A stretch of DNA of 64,000 nt from Burkholderiales bacterium (GCA_021414305.1 JAIOOS010000029.1:124001-188000), one strand, 5' to 3'; shown: positions 1 through 8,254, numbered from the stretch's first letter. The notes: generated by a model from the sequence alone, not told the origin. Translations and numbers: made by a program.

Positions 1-537
1 CACCGGCACGTAGTCCTCGGTGACCGGAAGATGCGTCACCAGGCCGATCCAGTCGGTCGCCCGGGTGTCGAAGAACGAATGCTGGACGAGCTGCGGCAGC
101 AAGACCGCCACCAGCCCGATCGGCCAGCGCCACGCGCCCCACGACGCGGTGAAGCGAACGACGAGCAGCATCGCGGCGATGCCGTGAAGCACGCCGAAGC
201 TGATGTAGCTGCGCGGGAACATGAACCACGACGCGGCGCTGACCAGGAGCGCACAGCCGGCGATCTGCGCCCAGCGCTTCCAGAACCGCGCCAGCGGCTG
301 GCCCTGGTGGGTCGCGATCTCCTGGCCGGCGCCGGCGCAGAGCAGGAACAGGGTGACGATGCAGGTGCGCTGCAGCGTCCACTTCGGATCGGCGAGGAAC
401 TGCTGGTGGATGAAGCCGAAGTAGTTGAGGTCGTACGAGAAGTGGAAGATCGCCATCCAGACGATGGCGACGCTGCGCAGCGCGTCGAGGCGATCGAAGC
501 GCGTTCGCGGCAGGGCATCGGTCGTCGCGCGGCTCAC
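1..537 (-). CDS. DUF1624 / heparan-alpha-glucosaminide N-acetyltransferase-like membrane protein (3' end cut by window)
   Basis: Integral membrane protein; 179 codons are visible and the C-terminus lies left of the window. The N-terminus reads RFDRLDALRSVAIVWM, then the FHFSYDLNYFG and LFLLCAGAGQ segments typical of the HGSNAT/DUF1624 (YeiB-like) acyltransferase fold, with several hydrophobic helices (roughly residues 20-40, 60-75, 90-110, 115-135, 140-155). The family is predicted to move acyl groups across or onto membrane-associated substrates; the substrate here is unknown. I chose the GTG at 537 because the conserved RxDALR block begins a dozen residues later and a TATCGT hexamer ends exactly 6 nt upstream, suggesting a leaderless message. 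Family assignment is good, function is open. Confidence 0.75.
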   Translation of the reverse strand, partial: MSRATTDALPRTRFDRLDALRSVAIVWMAIFHFSYDLNYFGFIHQQFLADPKWTLQRTCIVTLFLLCAGAGQEIATHQGQPLARFWKRWAQIAGCALLVSAASWFMFPRSYISFGVLHGIAAMLLVVRFTASWGAWRWPIGLVAVLLPQLVQHSFFDTRATDWIGLVTHLPVTEDYVPV

Positions 538-543
538 GCGGCG

Positions 544-549
544 ACGATA
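544..549 (-). promoter_or_regulatory. Candidate -10 element of a leaderless promoter (DUF1624 gene)
   Basis: On the minus strand TATCGT is followed by six bases and then the GTG start. A start site about 7 nt after the hexamer would fall on the G of the start codon. The same hexamer and spacing occur before the XRE gene at 1124. Confidence 0.45.
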
Positions 550-572
550 GCCGATGCTCCGGGCCGCGCCTC

Positions 573-974
573 TCAGCCGGCGGCAGCGGGCGAGCGCCGC
601 AGCCCGCCGAACTCGAGCTCGGCGAAGGTGAGCACCGTCACGACCTGGACCGCGACGGCGCCGATCAGCATCGCCCCCGCGCCCGCCTGCATCGCGGCGA
701 GCACGACGCAGTCGATCGCCCAGACGACGTTGAGCAGCACCGGCGCCCAGGCGGCGGCGCGCGGCACGGCGGCGCGGGTCGCCAGCCAGGCGAGGAAGGC
801 GGCGTAGGGAAGGAGCGAGAGACCGGCGACGGCAAGCAGCCGCGCGGGCAGGCCGATCAGCTCGCCCAGCGGTGCGGCGGCCGCGGCCATCGCGGCGCCG
901 ACGACGGCGCTGACGACGGCGTCGGCCCACCAGACGCGACGCAGGAACAGGGTAGGAACGATGGCGGTGCTCAT
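573..974 (-). CDS. Small four-helix integral membrane protein, unknown function
   Basis: 133 residues with four hydrophobic helices at about 15-38, 45-65, 72-92 and 98-120, almost free of charged residues inside the helices. I recognise no enzymatic motif. The ATG at 974 was preferred over an upstream in-frame start because the extra N-terminal residues would be hydrophilic and unlike a membrane protein start. It is divergent from the MmyB-type regulator with a 149-bp gap holding both promoters, so that regulator is a reasonable guess as its controller. Gene very likely real; no function can be given. Confidence 0.7.
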   Translation of the reverse strand: MSTAIVPTLFLRRVWWADAVVSAVVGAAMAAAAAPLGELIGLPARLLAVAGLSLLPYAAFLAWLATRAAVPRAAAWAPVLLNVVWAIDCVVLAAMQAGAGAMLIGAVAVQVVTVLTFAELEFGGLRRSPAAAG

Positions 975-1111
975 GGCTGGGTCTCCGTATCCCTCCGCGC
1001 CGTCGCGACCCCCGTGGTCGCCGATCGGCGAAGAAGCGGTCGGCATCGTCGGCTCGCCGCGTCAGCGCGTCGATGACCTCGGAGGTCATGGAAGCGCCGC
1101 GCGGCCTCCGC

Positions 1112-1117
1112 TATCGT
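1112..1117 (+). promoter_or_regulatory. Candidate -10 element of a leaderless promoter (XRE gene)
   Basis: TATCGT followed by six bases (gaagcg) and the ATG at 1124, the same arrangement as several other genes in the window. No Shine-Dalgarno sequence is needed if transcription starts at the A of ATG. Confidence 0.45.
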
Positions 1118-1123
1118 GAAGCG

Positions 1124-1921
1124 ATGCAGACCTCCCTGACTCCGCCGCCGATCGGCACGCTGCTGCGCGACTGGCGCCTGCGCCGCCGCCTCAGCCAGCT
1201 CGACCTCGCCGGCGAGGCCGAGGTCTCGACCCGCCACCTCAGCTACCTCGAGACCGGCCGGGCGGAGCCGAGCCGCGAGATGGTGCTGCGCCTGGCCGAC
1301 CGGCTCGACGTGCCGCTGAGGGAGCGCAATCGCTGGCTCGCCGCCGCCGGCTTCGCGCCGATGTTCGCCGAGCGACGTCTCGACGACCCGGTGCTTGCCG
1401 CCGCCCTCGCCGCGATCGAGCTGGTGCTGAAGGCGCACGAACCGTGGCCGGCATTGGCGGTCGACCGGCACTGGACGATGGTGGCGCACAACGCGGTCGT
1501 GCCGGTGCTGATGGCCGGCTGCGCCCCCGAGCTGCTGCAGCCGCCCGTGAACGTGCTGCGCCTGAGCCTGCACCCCGGCGGTCTGGCGCCGCGGATCGCC
1601 AACCTGCGCGAATGGCGCGGCCATCTGCTCTCGCGCCTGGATCGGCAGATCGCGGCGAGCGGCGACGCCGCGCTCGAAGGCCTGCACGAGGAGCTGAGCC
1701 GCTATCCGGTGCCGGAGACGGACCGGGTGGCGTCGCACGGCACCGGCAGCGACGTCGTCATCCCGCTGGTGTTCGACAGCGCGTTCGGTCGGCTGTCGTT
1801 CATCAGCACCTCCACCGTCTTCGGCATGCCGACCGACGTGCTGCTCTCGGAGCTGGCGCTGGAGACGCTGCTGCCCGCCGACGCGGCGACGCAGGCTGCC
1901 CTGCGCGGCGCCGCCGGATAA
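1124..1921 (+). CDS. XRE-family transcriptional regulator with MmyB-like ligand domain
   Basis: 265-residue DNA-binding protein. Residues about 8-65 form a helix-turn-helix of the XRE/Cro type (LRDWRLRRRLSQLDLA, then STRHLSYLETGRAEPSREMV). The remainder matches the MmyB-like ligand-binding domain, including the WPALAVDRHWTMVAHN block near residue 110 and a C-terminal FGMPTDVLLSELALETLLPAD segment. Members sense small, possibly lipid, molecules and often regulate an adjacent reductase or membrane gene. An alternative ATG at 1073 would add 17 residues not typical of the family; the ATG at 1124 sits 6 nt after TATCGT. It converges on the FAD oxidoreductase gene with only three bases between stops. 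Confidence 0.85.
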   Translation: MQTSLTPPPIGTLLRDWRLRRRLSQLDLAGEAEVSTRHLSYLETGRAEPSREMVLRLADRLDVPLRERNRWLAAAGFAPMFAERRLDDPVLAAALAAIELVLKAHEPWPALAVDRHWTMVAHNAVVPVLMAGCAPELLQPPVNVLRLSLHPGGLAPRIANLREWRGHLLSRLDRQIAASGDAALEGLHEELSRYPVPETDRVASHGTGSDVVIPLVFDSAFGRLSFISTSTVFGMPTDVLLSELALETLLPADAATQAALRGAAG

Positions 1922-1924
1922 GGC

Positions 1925-3169
1925 TCAGCCGCCGCTCGCGGCGAGCCGCACGGCCTCGGGTGCAGCGCACGTCTTGCCGCTCCAGCGCGCGCCGCGGGTC
2001 AGCAGCCCGGGCCAGGCGCGAACGACGGGCCACGCGGCCCGCGCCGCCCAGGGCCGCATCGCCAGGTGCGCAAACGCCGCGGCGACGCGCAGGCGCTGGG
2101 CGAAGCGCTGCCGCCAGAGGGCCTCGTACTCGCGCAGCAGCCGCGCTTGCACAGCGACCGCCGAGTCGGGAGCCACCAGTGGCCGCCTCTGCGGTCCGAG
2201 CAAGGCCGCGAGCACGAACGCCGACTGCAGGGCCATGCTGATGCCTTCGCCGACGATCGGATGCGCTTCGCCGGCGGCATTGCCGACGCGAAAGATGCCG
2301 TCGCCCTGGCCCAGTCGCACGCCGGGACGGATCGGCCCGGTCGCGAGCCACGCGCCCTCGCGCTCGGCGCCGCGCAAGGCCGCGGCGACGCCGGCGCATT
2401 CGCGCAGGAGGATCGCCTCGAACACGTCGCCGGCGCGCTCGCCCGGGCTCGCTTCGCGGTCGCGGCCGAGCCGGTCTTCGCGGATGCAGCCGGCGAGCGT
2501 GGCGATCCCGTCGTCGGCAACGACCATGCCGCCGTAGCCGCCGGCGAAAGAGAGCACCGGCAGCAGGTCGGGCTCGATCGCGGTGCGGCGAAAGTTGGCC
2601 TTGAACGCGAACAGGTCGCTCGCCCGGCGCTGCTCGCGGCGCACCGCACGCTCCGACGGCAGCGGCTCCCACGAGCCGTGCGCGGCGACGACCAGGCCGG
2701 CTTCGACGACCGTCTCCGCACCGCCTTCGCCAGCGGGCTTCAGGCGGAGGCGAAAGCGCCCGGGCTCGCCTTCGATCGCTTGCAGGGCGCAGGGCTGGAA
2801 CAGGGTCGCGCCGGCCGCTTGGGCCTGGGCGACCAGCAAGGTGTCGAGCTGCTCGCGGCCGAGCGCGCGGCCGTAGCGGCGGCCGGGCGTTTCGGCCGGC
2901 GGCAGCGCGGCGACGATGGTCGCGCTGCCATGCAGCAGGGCGACGCGGCGCAGCTCGGCGCCGGCCAGGCGCTCGACCTCGGCGCCGACGCCGAGCGCAT
3001 CGAGCAGCGGCAGGTTGCTAGCGGCGATGCACTCGCCGCAGACCTTGCGCCGCGGGAAGCGCTGCCGCTCGACGAGCGCCACCGACCAGCCGGCGCGCGC
3101 GAGCAGGATCGCCGCCGCCGAACCCGCCGGACCCGCGCCGACGACGACGGCATCGAAACGGAGGCTCAT
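1925..3169 (-). CDS. FAD-dependent oxidoreductase (geranylgeranyl reductase / monooxygenase-like) of the polyketide cluster
   Basis: 414 residues. The N-terminal dinucleotide fold shows VVGAGPAGSAAAILLARAG (residues 9-27), followed by the flavoprotein motif RFPRRKVCGECI near 40-52. The second FAD-contact motif reads FRVGNAAGEAHPIVGEGI, with Asn where many relatives have Asp. This places it with the p-hydroxybenzoate hydroxylase/geranylgeranyl reductase group. It is the last gene of a three-gene minus-strand set after a type III PKS and a methyltransferase, 76 bp beyond the methyltransferase stop; the gap holds a short hairpin (3215-3230). By analogy with SrsC of Streptomyces it may hydroxylate or oxidise a resorcinol/quinone-type product. 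Reaction inferred from context. Confidence 0.8.
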   Translation of the reverse strand: MSLRFDAVVVGAGPAGSAAAILLARAGWSVALVERQRFPRRKVCGECIAASNLPLLDALGVGAEVERLAGAELRRVALLHGSATIVAALPPAETPGRRYGRALGREQLDTLLVAQAQAAGATLFQPCALQAIEGEPGRFRLRLKPAGEGGAETVVEAGLVVAAHGSWEPLPSERAVRREQRRASDLFAFKANFRRTAIEPDLLPVLSFAGGYGGMVVADDGIATLAGCIREDRLGRDREASPGERAGDVFEAILLRECAGVAAALRGAEREGAWLATGPIRPGVRLGQGDGIFRVGNAAGEAHPIVGEGISMALQSAFVLAALLGPQRRPLVAPDSAVAVQARLLREYEALWRQRFAQRLRVAAAFAHLAMRPWAARAAWPVVRAWPGLLTRGARWSGKTCAAPEAVRLAASGG

Positions 3170-3214
3170 TGGTGCACCCTACGGCCTGCGGCCGGTCCCG
3201 CCGAGCGGGAAGAG

Positions 3215-3230
3215 CGCTCCCTTCGGAGCG
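3215..3230. other. Short hairpin between methyltransferase and oxidoreductase genes
   Basis: Perfect 6-bp inverted repeat, CGCTCC and GGAGCG, with a 4-nt loop, in the 76-bp gap inside the polyketide operon. There is no T-tract, so it is more likely an RNA stability or processing element than a terminator. Confidence 0.3.
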
Positions 3231-3245
3231 GCCGTGCGGGAACGC

Positions 3246-4019
3246 TCATCGGTCGCGGCCGCCGACCAGCGTGGCGCAGAAGCAGTGCGTGAACAGGCCG
3301 TCGTCGTATTCGTCGAGGCGCCAGGCGCTCGGCGCCTCGGCTGGCGCCGCATCGCCCGGCGGCGGTCCAGCCTGCCAGGCGTCGCTCAGCTCGCGGCCGA
3401 AGAAGCCGGCCCGCACGCTGAGCACGCCGTCGCGCCGAGTGACCGCGTTGGCGCCGAGAAAGAAGATCAGGTGTGCGGCGCCGAGCGCGAAGCGGCTGCG
3501 CCGCGGCTCGCACGCGGCCAGCGCATCGGCGCGGCGGGCGCAGCCGGCGAGGAGGCGCCGCAGGCCGTCGGCGTCGAAGTGATGAAGGAAGAGATTGGCG
3601 ACGACGATGTCCCAGTGCTCCGCCGGGTCGCTTTCGGCGGCCCAGTCGAGCACGTCGGCGATGCGCGGCCGCGCCTGCCAGCCAGCGGCGGCGTAGGCGG
3701 CGATCGTCGCCGGCTCGACGATCGGCTGGCGATCGAGCAGGTCGAGCTCGACCTCGGGCCAACGGGCGCCGCGATGCCGGGCCACGTCGAGCATCAGCTT
3801 GCCGTCGCCGCAGCCGAGCTCGATGATGCGCAGCCGCCGGCCGGTGCCGCCGACCGTCTCCGCTGTTGCCCCCAGCGCCTTCGACAGCGCCCGCTCGAGA
3901 ATGCCGCGCGCGCCCATGAAGGCGTTGACGCGGCGCAGGTCGCGACGCGAGCGCTGCGCCACCGGGTCGTCTGGCGCGAGGTGGTCGAGCGTCTCGGGCT
4001 CGAGAACGCGCTGCAGCAT
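3246..4019 (-). CDS. Class I SAM-dependent methyltransferase of the polyketide cluster
   Basis: 257 residues. The SAM-binding motif I is LRIIELGCGDGKLMLDVA (about residues 63-80); an acidic post-I position (LDLLDRQPIV) and a motif IV-like stretch WDIVVANLFLHHFD (about 135-148) follow. The ATG at 4019 follows the stop of the PKS gene by two bases, so the two are almost certainly co-translated. The family includes small-molecule O- and C-methyltransferases; with this neighbour the substrate is probably the polyketide product, as SrsB methylates alkylresorcinols. A much longer reading frame running through the PKS region in the same frame has no homology-like content upstream of this start and was discarded. 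Confidence 0.85.
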   Translation of the reverse strand: MLQRVLEPETLDHLAPDDPVAQRSRRDLRRVNAFMGARGILERALSKALGATAETVGGTGRRLRIIELGCGDGKLMLDVARHRGARWPEVELDLLDRQPIVEPATIAAYAAAGWQARPRIADVLDWAAESDPAEHWDIVVANLFLHHFDADGLRRLLAGCARRADALAACEPRRSRFALGAAHLIFFLGANAVTRRDGVLSVRAGFFGRELSDAWQAGPPPGDAAPAEAPSAWRLDEYDDGLFTHCFCATLVGGRDR

Positions 4020-4021
4020 CT

Positions 4022-5089
4022 TCAGTCGACCTTCAGCAGCGCGCCATGGCAGCTGAACCCGGCGCCGAACGACGACAGCCACCACCACCCGCTGGGTGCG
4101 TCGTCGGCGAGCGCCGCCTCGAGCACGAAATAGACGAAGGCGCTCGAGAGGTTGCCGTATTCGCGCAGCATCGCCGCGCTGTAGCGGAAGGCGTCGCGGT
4201 CGCCGAGCTCGAAGCGCTTCTCGAGCGCGAGCAGCACGTCGCGGCCGCCGGCGTGCATGATCCAGGCGGCGATGTCGGTCGACACCAGGCCGGCGCGCAC
4301 GAGCACGGTCTCGAGCACATGCTCGGCGTACTCCGCGGCCAGGGCCGGGACCTCGCGCGTGAGGATGTTGCGCAGCATGCCTTCGCGCTGCTCGAACATC
4401 AGCGCCTTGCGCTGCGCCGGCTCGATCAGCGAGGCCGAGTCCCGCCACTCGATCGAGCGGAATCCAGCGTCGGCCCGGGGCTCGCGGGAGAGCACGGCCG
4501 CGCCGGCGCCGTCGCCGAACAGGCAGGCGCTGATCAGCACGCCGGGGTCGTTGTCGAGGTACATCGCCGCGCTGCTGACCTCGACGCAGATCGAGAGCAC
4601 GTGCGCCGCGGCGCCGGCGCCGAGCAGCGCGCGGCCGAGCTGCAGGTTGGGCAAGGCGGCGGCGCAGCCCTGGCCGACGAGGTCGTAGGCCTGCACGTCG
4701 GCGCGCAGGCCGAGCCGCTCGACCACGTAGCCCGAGAGGCCGGGACAGAGGTAGCCGGTGCAGGTGCTGACGACGACGGCGTCGATGTCCCGCGCCTCGA
4801 GCCCGGCCGAGACCAGCGCCTTCGCGCCGGCGTCCGCGGCCAGCGCCGGTGCATGGGCGAGAAAGCGCCGGTCGAGGGTGTCGGGGTCGATCGTGAAGAC
4901 CTCGTCGAGCGAATCGAGCGCGAGGCGGCGCGCCTCGATGCCGTTGTCGCGCTGCAGGACGAGGCGCGCGATCATGTGCGAGCGCGAGTCGAGGCGCGCG
5001 AACCAGTCGGAGCGCTCGAACGCCGCCAGGCACTCGGCCTTGGTGTAGCGACGGGGCGGGATGGCGGTGCCGAGTCCGCGAACAAACAT
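4022..5089 (-). CDS. Type III polyketide synthase (chalcone/stilbene synthase family)
   Basis: 355-residue thiolase-fold homodimeric enzyme that extends a CoA or acyl starter with malonyl-CoA. The catalytic triad is visible: Cys in VGQGCAAALPNLQ (about residue 147), His in WIMHAGGRDVL (about 280) and Asn in REYGNLSSAFVY (about 313). The GDGAGAAVL loop and the C-terminal WWLSSFGAGFSCHGALL block are also conserved, the latter matching the usual GxGxxCxG cyclisation-loop region. It is the first gene of a PKS-methyltransferase-FAD oxidoreductase set, the same gene content as the srsABC alkylresorcinol/quinone cluster of Streptomyces. Likely product: alkylresorcinol or alkylpyrone; starter chain length cannot be read by eye. 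Confidence 0.9.
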   Translation of the reverse strand: MFVRGLGTAIPPRRYTKAECLAAFERSDWFARLDSRSHMIARLVLQRDNGIEARRLALDSLDEVFTIDPDTLDRRFLAHAPALAADAGAKALVSAGLEARDIDAVVVSTCTGYLCPGLSGYVVERLGLRADVQAYDLVGQGCAAALPNLQLGRALLGAGAAAHVLSICVEVSSAAMYLDNDPGVLISACLFGDGAGAAVLSREPRADAGFRSIEWRDSASLIEPAQRKALMFEQREGMLRNILTREVPALAAEYAEHVLETVLVRAGLVSTDIAAWIMHAGGRDVLLALEKRFELGDRDAFRYSAAMLREYGNLSSAFVYFVLEAALADDAPSGWWWLSSFGAGFSCHGALLKVD

Positions 5090-5213
5090 CGTGTCAATCA
5101 GGGGTGCGGTGCTCGGAGTATCGCCAATCCGCCGCGTCAGCCCTGCGCGAGGAAGTCGCTGCCCCTGCTCTGCATGGCGCTCGCTGCAGCACCCACCCGA
5201 AGAAGGGGGGACG

Positions 5214-5227
5214 CCGGGTTAACCCGG
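5214..5227. promoter_or_regulatory. 14-bp perfect palindrome in the PKS / metalloprotease divergent region
   Basis: CCGGGTTAACCCGG lies in the 215-bp gap between the divergent type III PKS (start 5089) and metalloprotease (start 5305) genes. Its symmetry and position suggest an operator for a dimeric regulator; no binding protein is known. Confidence 0.35.
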
Positions 5228-5304
5228 AAGGAGCCGCTGGCCCCCGGATTGCATGCTTCGCGCCGGCGCTGCAACCCACGCAGCCCAACCCCCACGGAGG
5301 CCCC

Positions 5305-6312
5305 ATGAAGTACAAGTTCGCTGCCTTGGCTGCTGCCTTGGCGAGCATGACCCTGCTCGCCACGTCGCCCGCTTTCGCCGATGAGGAAGAAGACGCTCGC
5401 GCCCAGGCCGACGTCCGCTCGCAGATCGGCGAGACCGATCCCGACTACGGACCCGCGTTCAACTGGCGCGGCAAGCTGTTCGCCAACAAGAAGGCGTTCA
5501 TCGACAGCGGCGCCCGCTGCTCGACGCGCCACGTCACCGACTTCGAACAGTACCTGCACGACCTGAGTCACGAGACCTGGAAGATGGAGCGGGCCTCGAT
5601 GGGCCGCGGCGTCGCCGAGCGGCCGGCCGGGTCGGTCAACGTCCCGGTTGCCGTACACGTGATCAACAAGGGTGCGGGCATCGCCAACGGCGACGTGCCC
5701 GATTCGCAGATCTCTGCGCAGATCAGCGTCCTGAACGCGGCCTACGCCGCCACCGGCTCGCCGTTCTTCTTCACGCTGGCCAGCACCAACCGCACCACCA
5801 ATGCGACCTGGTACACCATGACCCCGGGCTCCTCGGCCGAGAGCGCCGCCAAGAACGCGTTGCGTACGGGCGGCCCGGGCACGCTGAACCTGTACATGGC
5901 CGGCATCGGCCAGAACCTGCTCGGCTGGGCCACCTTCCCGCAGGACTACACCGCCAATCCGAAGATGGACGGCGTCGTCATCCTGAACACCTCGGTGCCG
6001 GGCGGGGGCGCGGTGCCCTATGACGAAGGCGACACGGCCACGCACGAGATCGGCCATTGGCTCGGCCTGTATCACACCTTCCAGGGCGGCTGCACGAGGA
6101 AGAACGACCAGGTCAGCGACACGCCGGCCGAGAAGTCGGCGGCGTTCGGTTGCCCGGTCGGTCGCGATTCCTGCTCGCGGCGGGGCCAGACCGGGCTGGA
6201 CCCGATCACCAACTTCATGGACTACACCGACGACTCGTGCATGAACACGTTCAGCGGCGGTCAGGTGTCGCGCATGGACAGCCTGCACCAGCAGTACCGC
6301 CCCACGCTGTAG
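5305..6312 (+). CDS. Secreted zinc metalloprotease, pappalysin/M43-like
   Basis: 335 residues beginning with a clear signal peptide (MKYKFAALAAALASM to SPAFA, cleavage about residue 25). The zinc site is HEIGHWLGLYH (about residues 243-253), an HExxHxxGxxH metzincin signature, and the Met-turn region reads NFMDYTDDSCMN about 60 residues later; both fit the M43 cytophagalysin/pappalysin family. Cysteines near the active site (GGCTRK, FGCP, DSC, DSCM) suggest disulfides and export. The ATG at 5305 is preceded by CGGAGG at 5295-5300, a strong ribosome binding site. It is divergent from the PKS operon. Likely a periplasmic or extracellular peptidase; substrates unknown. Confidence 0.88.
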   Translation: MKYKFAALAAALASMTLLATSPAFADEEEDARAQADVRSQIGETDPDYGPAFNWRGKLFANKKAFIDSGARCSTRHVTDFEQYLHDLSHETWKMERASMGRGVAERPAGSVNVPVAVHVINKGAGIANGDVPDSQISAQISVLNAAYAATGSPFFFTLASTNRTTNATWYTMTPGSSAESAAKNALRTGGPGTLNLYMAGIGQNLLGWATFPQDYTANPKMDGVVILNTSVPGGGAVPYDEGDTATHEIGHWLGLYHTFQGGCTRKNDQVSDTPAEKSAAFGCPVGRDSCSRRGQTGLDPITNFMDYTDDSCMNTFSGGQVSRMDSLHQQYRPTL

Positions 6313-6340
6313 CCGGCCGGGCGACGACCTCGTCGAACAC

Positions 6341-7282
6341 GTGGCCCTGAGCGACGCGGGACGAGGTCCGCCGATCCGGGCGACGCGGCGCGTCTTCGTC
6401 GCCCGGATCGCGTTGCTTGCCGCCGGGCTCCCCGGCGCATTCGCGCAGGCGCAGCCCCTGGTGCCGCGCACCGGCCCGGCGGTCTACGCCGGGCCCCTGT
6501 TCGACTCCCACCTCCACTACAACGACGAAGCCGCCGAGCGCTACCCGCTCGCCGACGTGCTTGGCCGCATGCAGCGCAGCGGCGTGCGGGCGATCGTCGC
6601 CAACAGCCGGCCGAACGACGGCACCAAGGCGCTCGCCGCGGCGCGCGAAGCGACGCGGCGCGCCGGGGTCACGGTCGTGCCGTTCGTGCGCCTGTACCGC
6701 AACCGCGCCGACTACAGCGGCTGGCATGCCGATCCGAGCATCGTCGAGATGGTCCTGCGCGAGCTCGCCGCCGGCACCGAGGCCGGACCGTACCGCGGCC
6801 TCGGCGAGTTCCATCTCTACGACAGCGCCAACGCCGACGGGCCCACCGCCCGGCGGCTGATGCAACTGGCCGAGGAGCGCGGCCTGGTCGTGCTCGCGCA
6901 CGTCGACGACGCGGCGATCGACCGGCTGTTCGCGCACGCACCGAAGGCACGGCTGATCTGGGCCCACACCGGCATCGGCGGCGCCGCGGTGGAGCGGGTG
7001 CGGTCGCTGCTGACCAGGCACCCCACCCTGCTCGGCGAGCTGTCCTACCGACCCGGACTGACCGAAGGCGAAGGCCGGCTGAGCCCGGCCTGGCGGGCGT
7101 TGATGCTCGAGATGCCGGAGCGCTTCCTGGTCGGCTCCGACACCTGGGTCAACTCGCGCTGGGACGACTACGAAGCCCTGATGCAGCAGGCGCGGCGCTG
7201 GCTCGGCGACCTGCCGCCACCGATCGCGCGGCGCATCGCCTGGGACAACGGCGCCGCGCTCTTCGGCCTGCCGCCGCCCTGA
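6341..7282 (+). CDS. Amidohydrolase-family metal-dependent hydrolase, probably exported
   Basis: 313 residues from a GTG at 6341, 28 bp after the metalloprotease stop. A basic stretch followed by a hydrophobic run (VFVARIALLAAGLPGAFAQA, residues 18-37) looks like a signal peptide. The TIM-barrel metal hydrolase pattern is FDSHLHYND (about residue 54), then LVVLAHVDD, LIWAHTGIGG and FLVGSDTW, giving the conserved His/His/Asp ligand set of amidohydrolase-2-like enzymes. Substrate unknown. The close spacing suggests co-transcription with the protease. Start is uncertain: later starts would shorten the signal region. Confidence 0.72.
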   Translation: MALSDAGRGPPIRATRRVFVARIALLAAGLPGAFAQAQPLVPRTGPAVYAGPLFDSHLHYNDEAAERYPLADVLGRMQRSGVRAIVANSRPNDGTKALAAAREATRRAGVTVVPFVRLYRNRADYSGWHADPSIVEMVLRELAAGTEAGPYRGLGEFHLYDSANADGPTARRLMQLAEERGLVVLAHVDDAAIDRLFAHAPKARLIWAHTGIGGAAVERVRSLLTRHPTLLGELSYRPGLTEGEGRLSPAWRALMLEMPERFLVGSDTWVNSRWDDYEALMQQARRWLGDLPPPIARRIAWDNGAALFGLPPP

Positions 7283-7302
7283 GGCGGCGCCGGCGCGCCG
7301 CC
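7283..7302. other. GC-only hairpin directly after the amidohydrolase stop codon
   Basis: Perfect 8-bp inverted repeat (GGCGGCGC / GCGCCGCC) with a CGGC loop beginning one base after the TGA. It lacks a T-tract, so it may protect the mRNA end or weakly terminate. A 12-bp perfect palindrome CACCGGCCGGTG follows at 7331-7342 upstream of the next gene. Confidence 0.35.
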
Positions 7303-7408
7303 GCGCCTTGAAACACCCGCGCAACACAGGCACCGGCCGGTGGAACGCCGATGCAACACCGGCTGGCGATCATGGCGGCATCCGCCCTGCGAGCTCCGAG
7401 GATACGCC

Positions 7409-8242
7409 ATGTCGCTTCGCCCTTCGTCCGTCCTTCCTGCGGCGGGTTTTCGCACCCTGTTCTGCGTGCACGGCAGCGCCGTCTCCGGCAAGTCGTGGAA
7501 CGCCCTGGCCGCGCCGCTGCGCGACCGGGTCCGGGTGCTCGCGCCCGATCGCCTCGGCCAGGCCGCGGGCGAGCGCTGGCCCGCCGACCGCGCCTCCAGC
7601 TTCGACGCCGAGGCCGAGCATCTCGCGGCGACCCTCGCCGCGGCGCCCGGGCCGGTGCACCTGTTCGGCCATTCCTACGGCGGCGCGGTGGCGATGCAGA
7701 TGGCGCTGCGCTGGCCGGAGCGGGTGGCGCGGCTGACGCTGTACGAGCCGACCCGCTTCGCCCTGCTGTTCCGCCCCGGACACGCCCCGGGCGAAGCGGC
7801 TCGCGAGATCCTGGCGATCGGTCATGGCACGCAGCAGCGCGCCGCCGCGGGGCAGGAAGCGGAGGCGGCGCAGCTGTTCGTCGACTACTGGTCGGGCGCA
7901 GGCACCTGGGCGGCGATGGACGCCGGCCGGCAGCAGCGGCTGGCGGTGCAGATGCCCAAGGTCGGGGCCGAGTTCCTGGCCGCCTTCGCCGATCCGCTGC
8001 CGCTCGACGCCTGGCGGGCGCTCGCGATGCCGGTGCTGCTGCTCGGCGGCGAGACCTCGCCGGCGCCCGTGCGGGCGATCAACGCCCTGCTCGCCTCGGT
8101 GCTGCCGCGCTCGGCCAGCGTCACCTTGCCGGGCATCGGCCACATGGGCCCGATGACGCATGCCGATGACGTGCGCGAATGGCTGCCGGAGGCCGCGACC
8201 ATCGACCTCCCGATGCCGATGGCGACGAAAGAAGCGGCCTGA
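7409..8242 (+). CDS. Alpha/beta hydrolase
   Basis: 277 residues with the alpha/beta-hydrolase plan: oxyanion region LFCVHGSAVSGKSW (about residues 17-30), nucleophile elbow GHSYGGAVAMQMAL (Ser about residue 90), an acid candidate in PVLLLGGETSPAP (Glu, about 215-220) and His in GIGHMGPMTH (about 250). Together these make a credible Ser-acid-His triad for an esterase, lipase or C-C hydrolase of unknown substrate. The ATG at 7409 follows a GAGGA sequence at a suitable distance; an upstream in-frame ATG at 7340 would add a hydrophilic, poorly coding N-terminus. The gene converges on purL with 12 bp between stops. Confidence 0.82.
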   Translation: MSLRPSSVLPAAGFRTLFCVHGSAVSGKSWNALAAPLRDRVRVLAPDRLGQAAGERWPADRASSFDAEAEHLAATLAAAPGPVHLFGHSYGGAVAMQMALRWPERVARLTLYEPTRFALLFRPGHAPGEAAREILAIGHGTQQRAAAGQEAEAAQLFVDYWSGAGTWAAMDAGRQQRLAVQMPKVGAEFLAAFADPLPLDAWRALAMPVLLLGGETSPAPVRAINALLASVLPRSASVTLPGIGHMGPMTHADDVREWLPEAATIDLPMPMATKEAA

Positions 8243-8254
8243 GCGAAGGTCGAC

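Noticed and set aside
36..518. 160-residue minus-strand frame at the left edge
   Set aside because: Ser/Arg-rich shifted reading of the DUF1624 gene, whose own frame shows conserved family motifs.
3246..5033. 595-residue frame joining the methyltransferase region with upstream PKS DNA
   Set aside because: Only the part from 4019 onward is methyltransferase; upstream it is an Arg-rich out-of-frame reading of the type III PKS gene.
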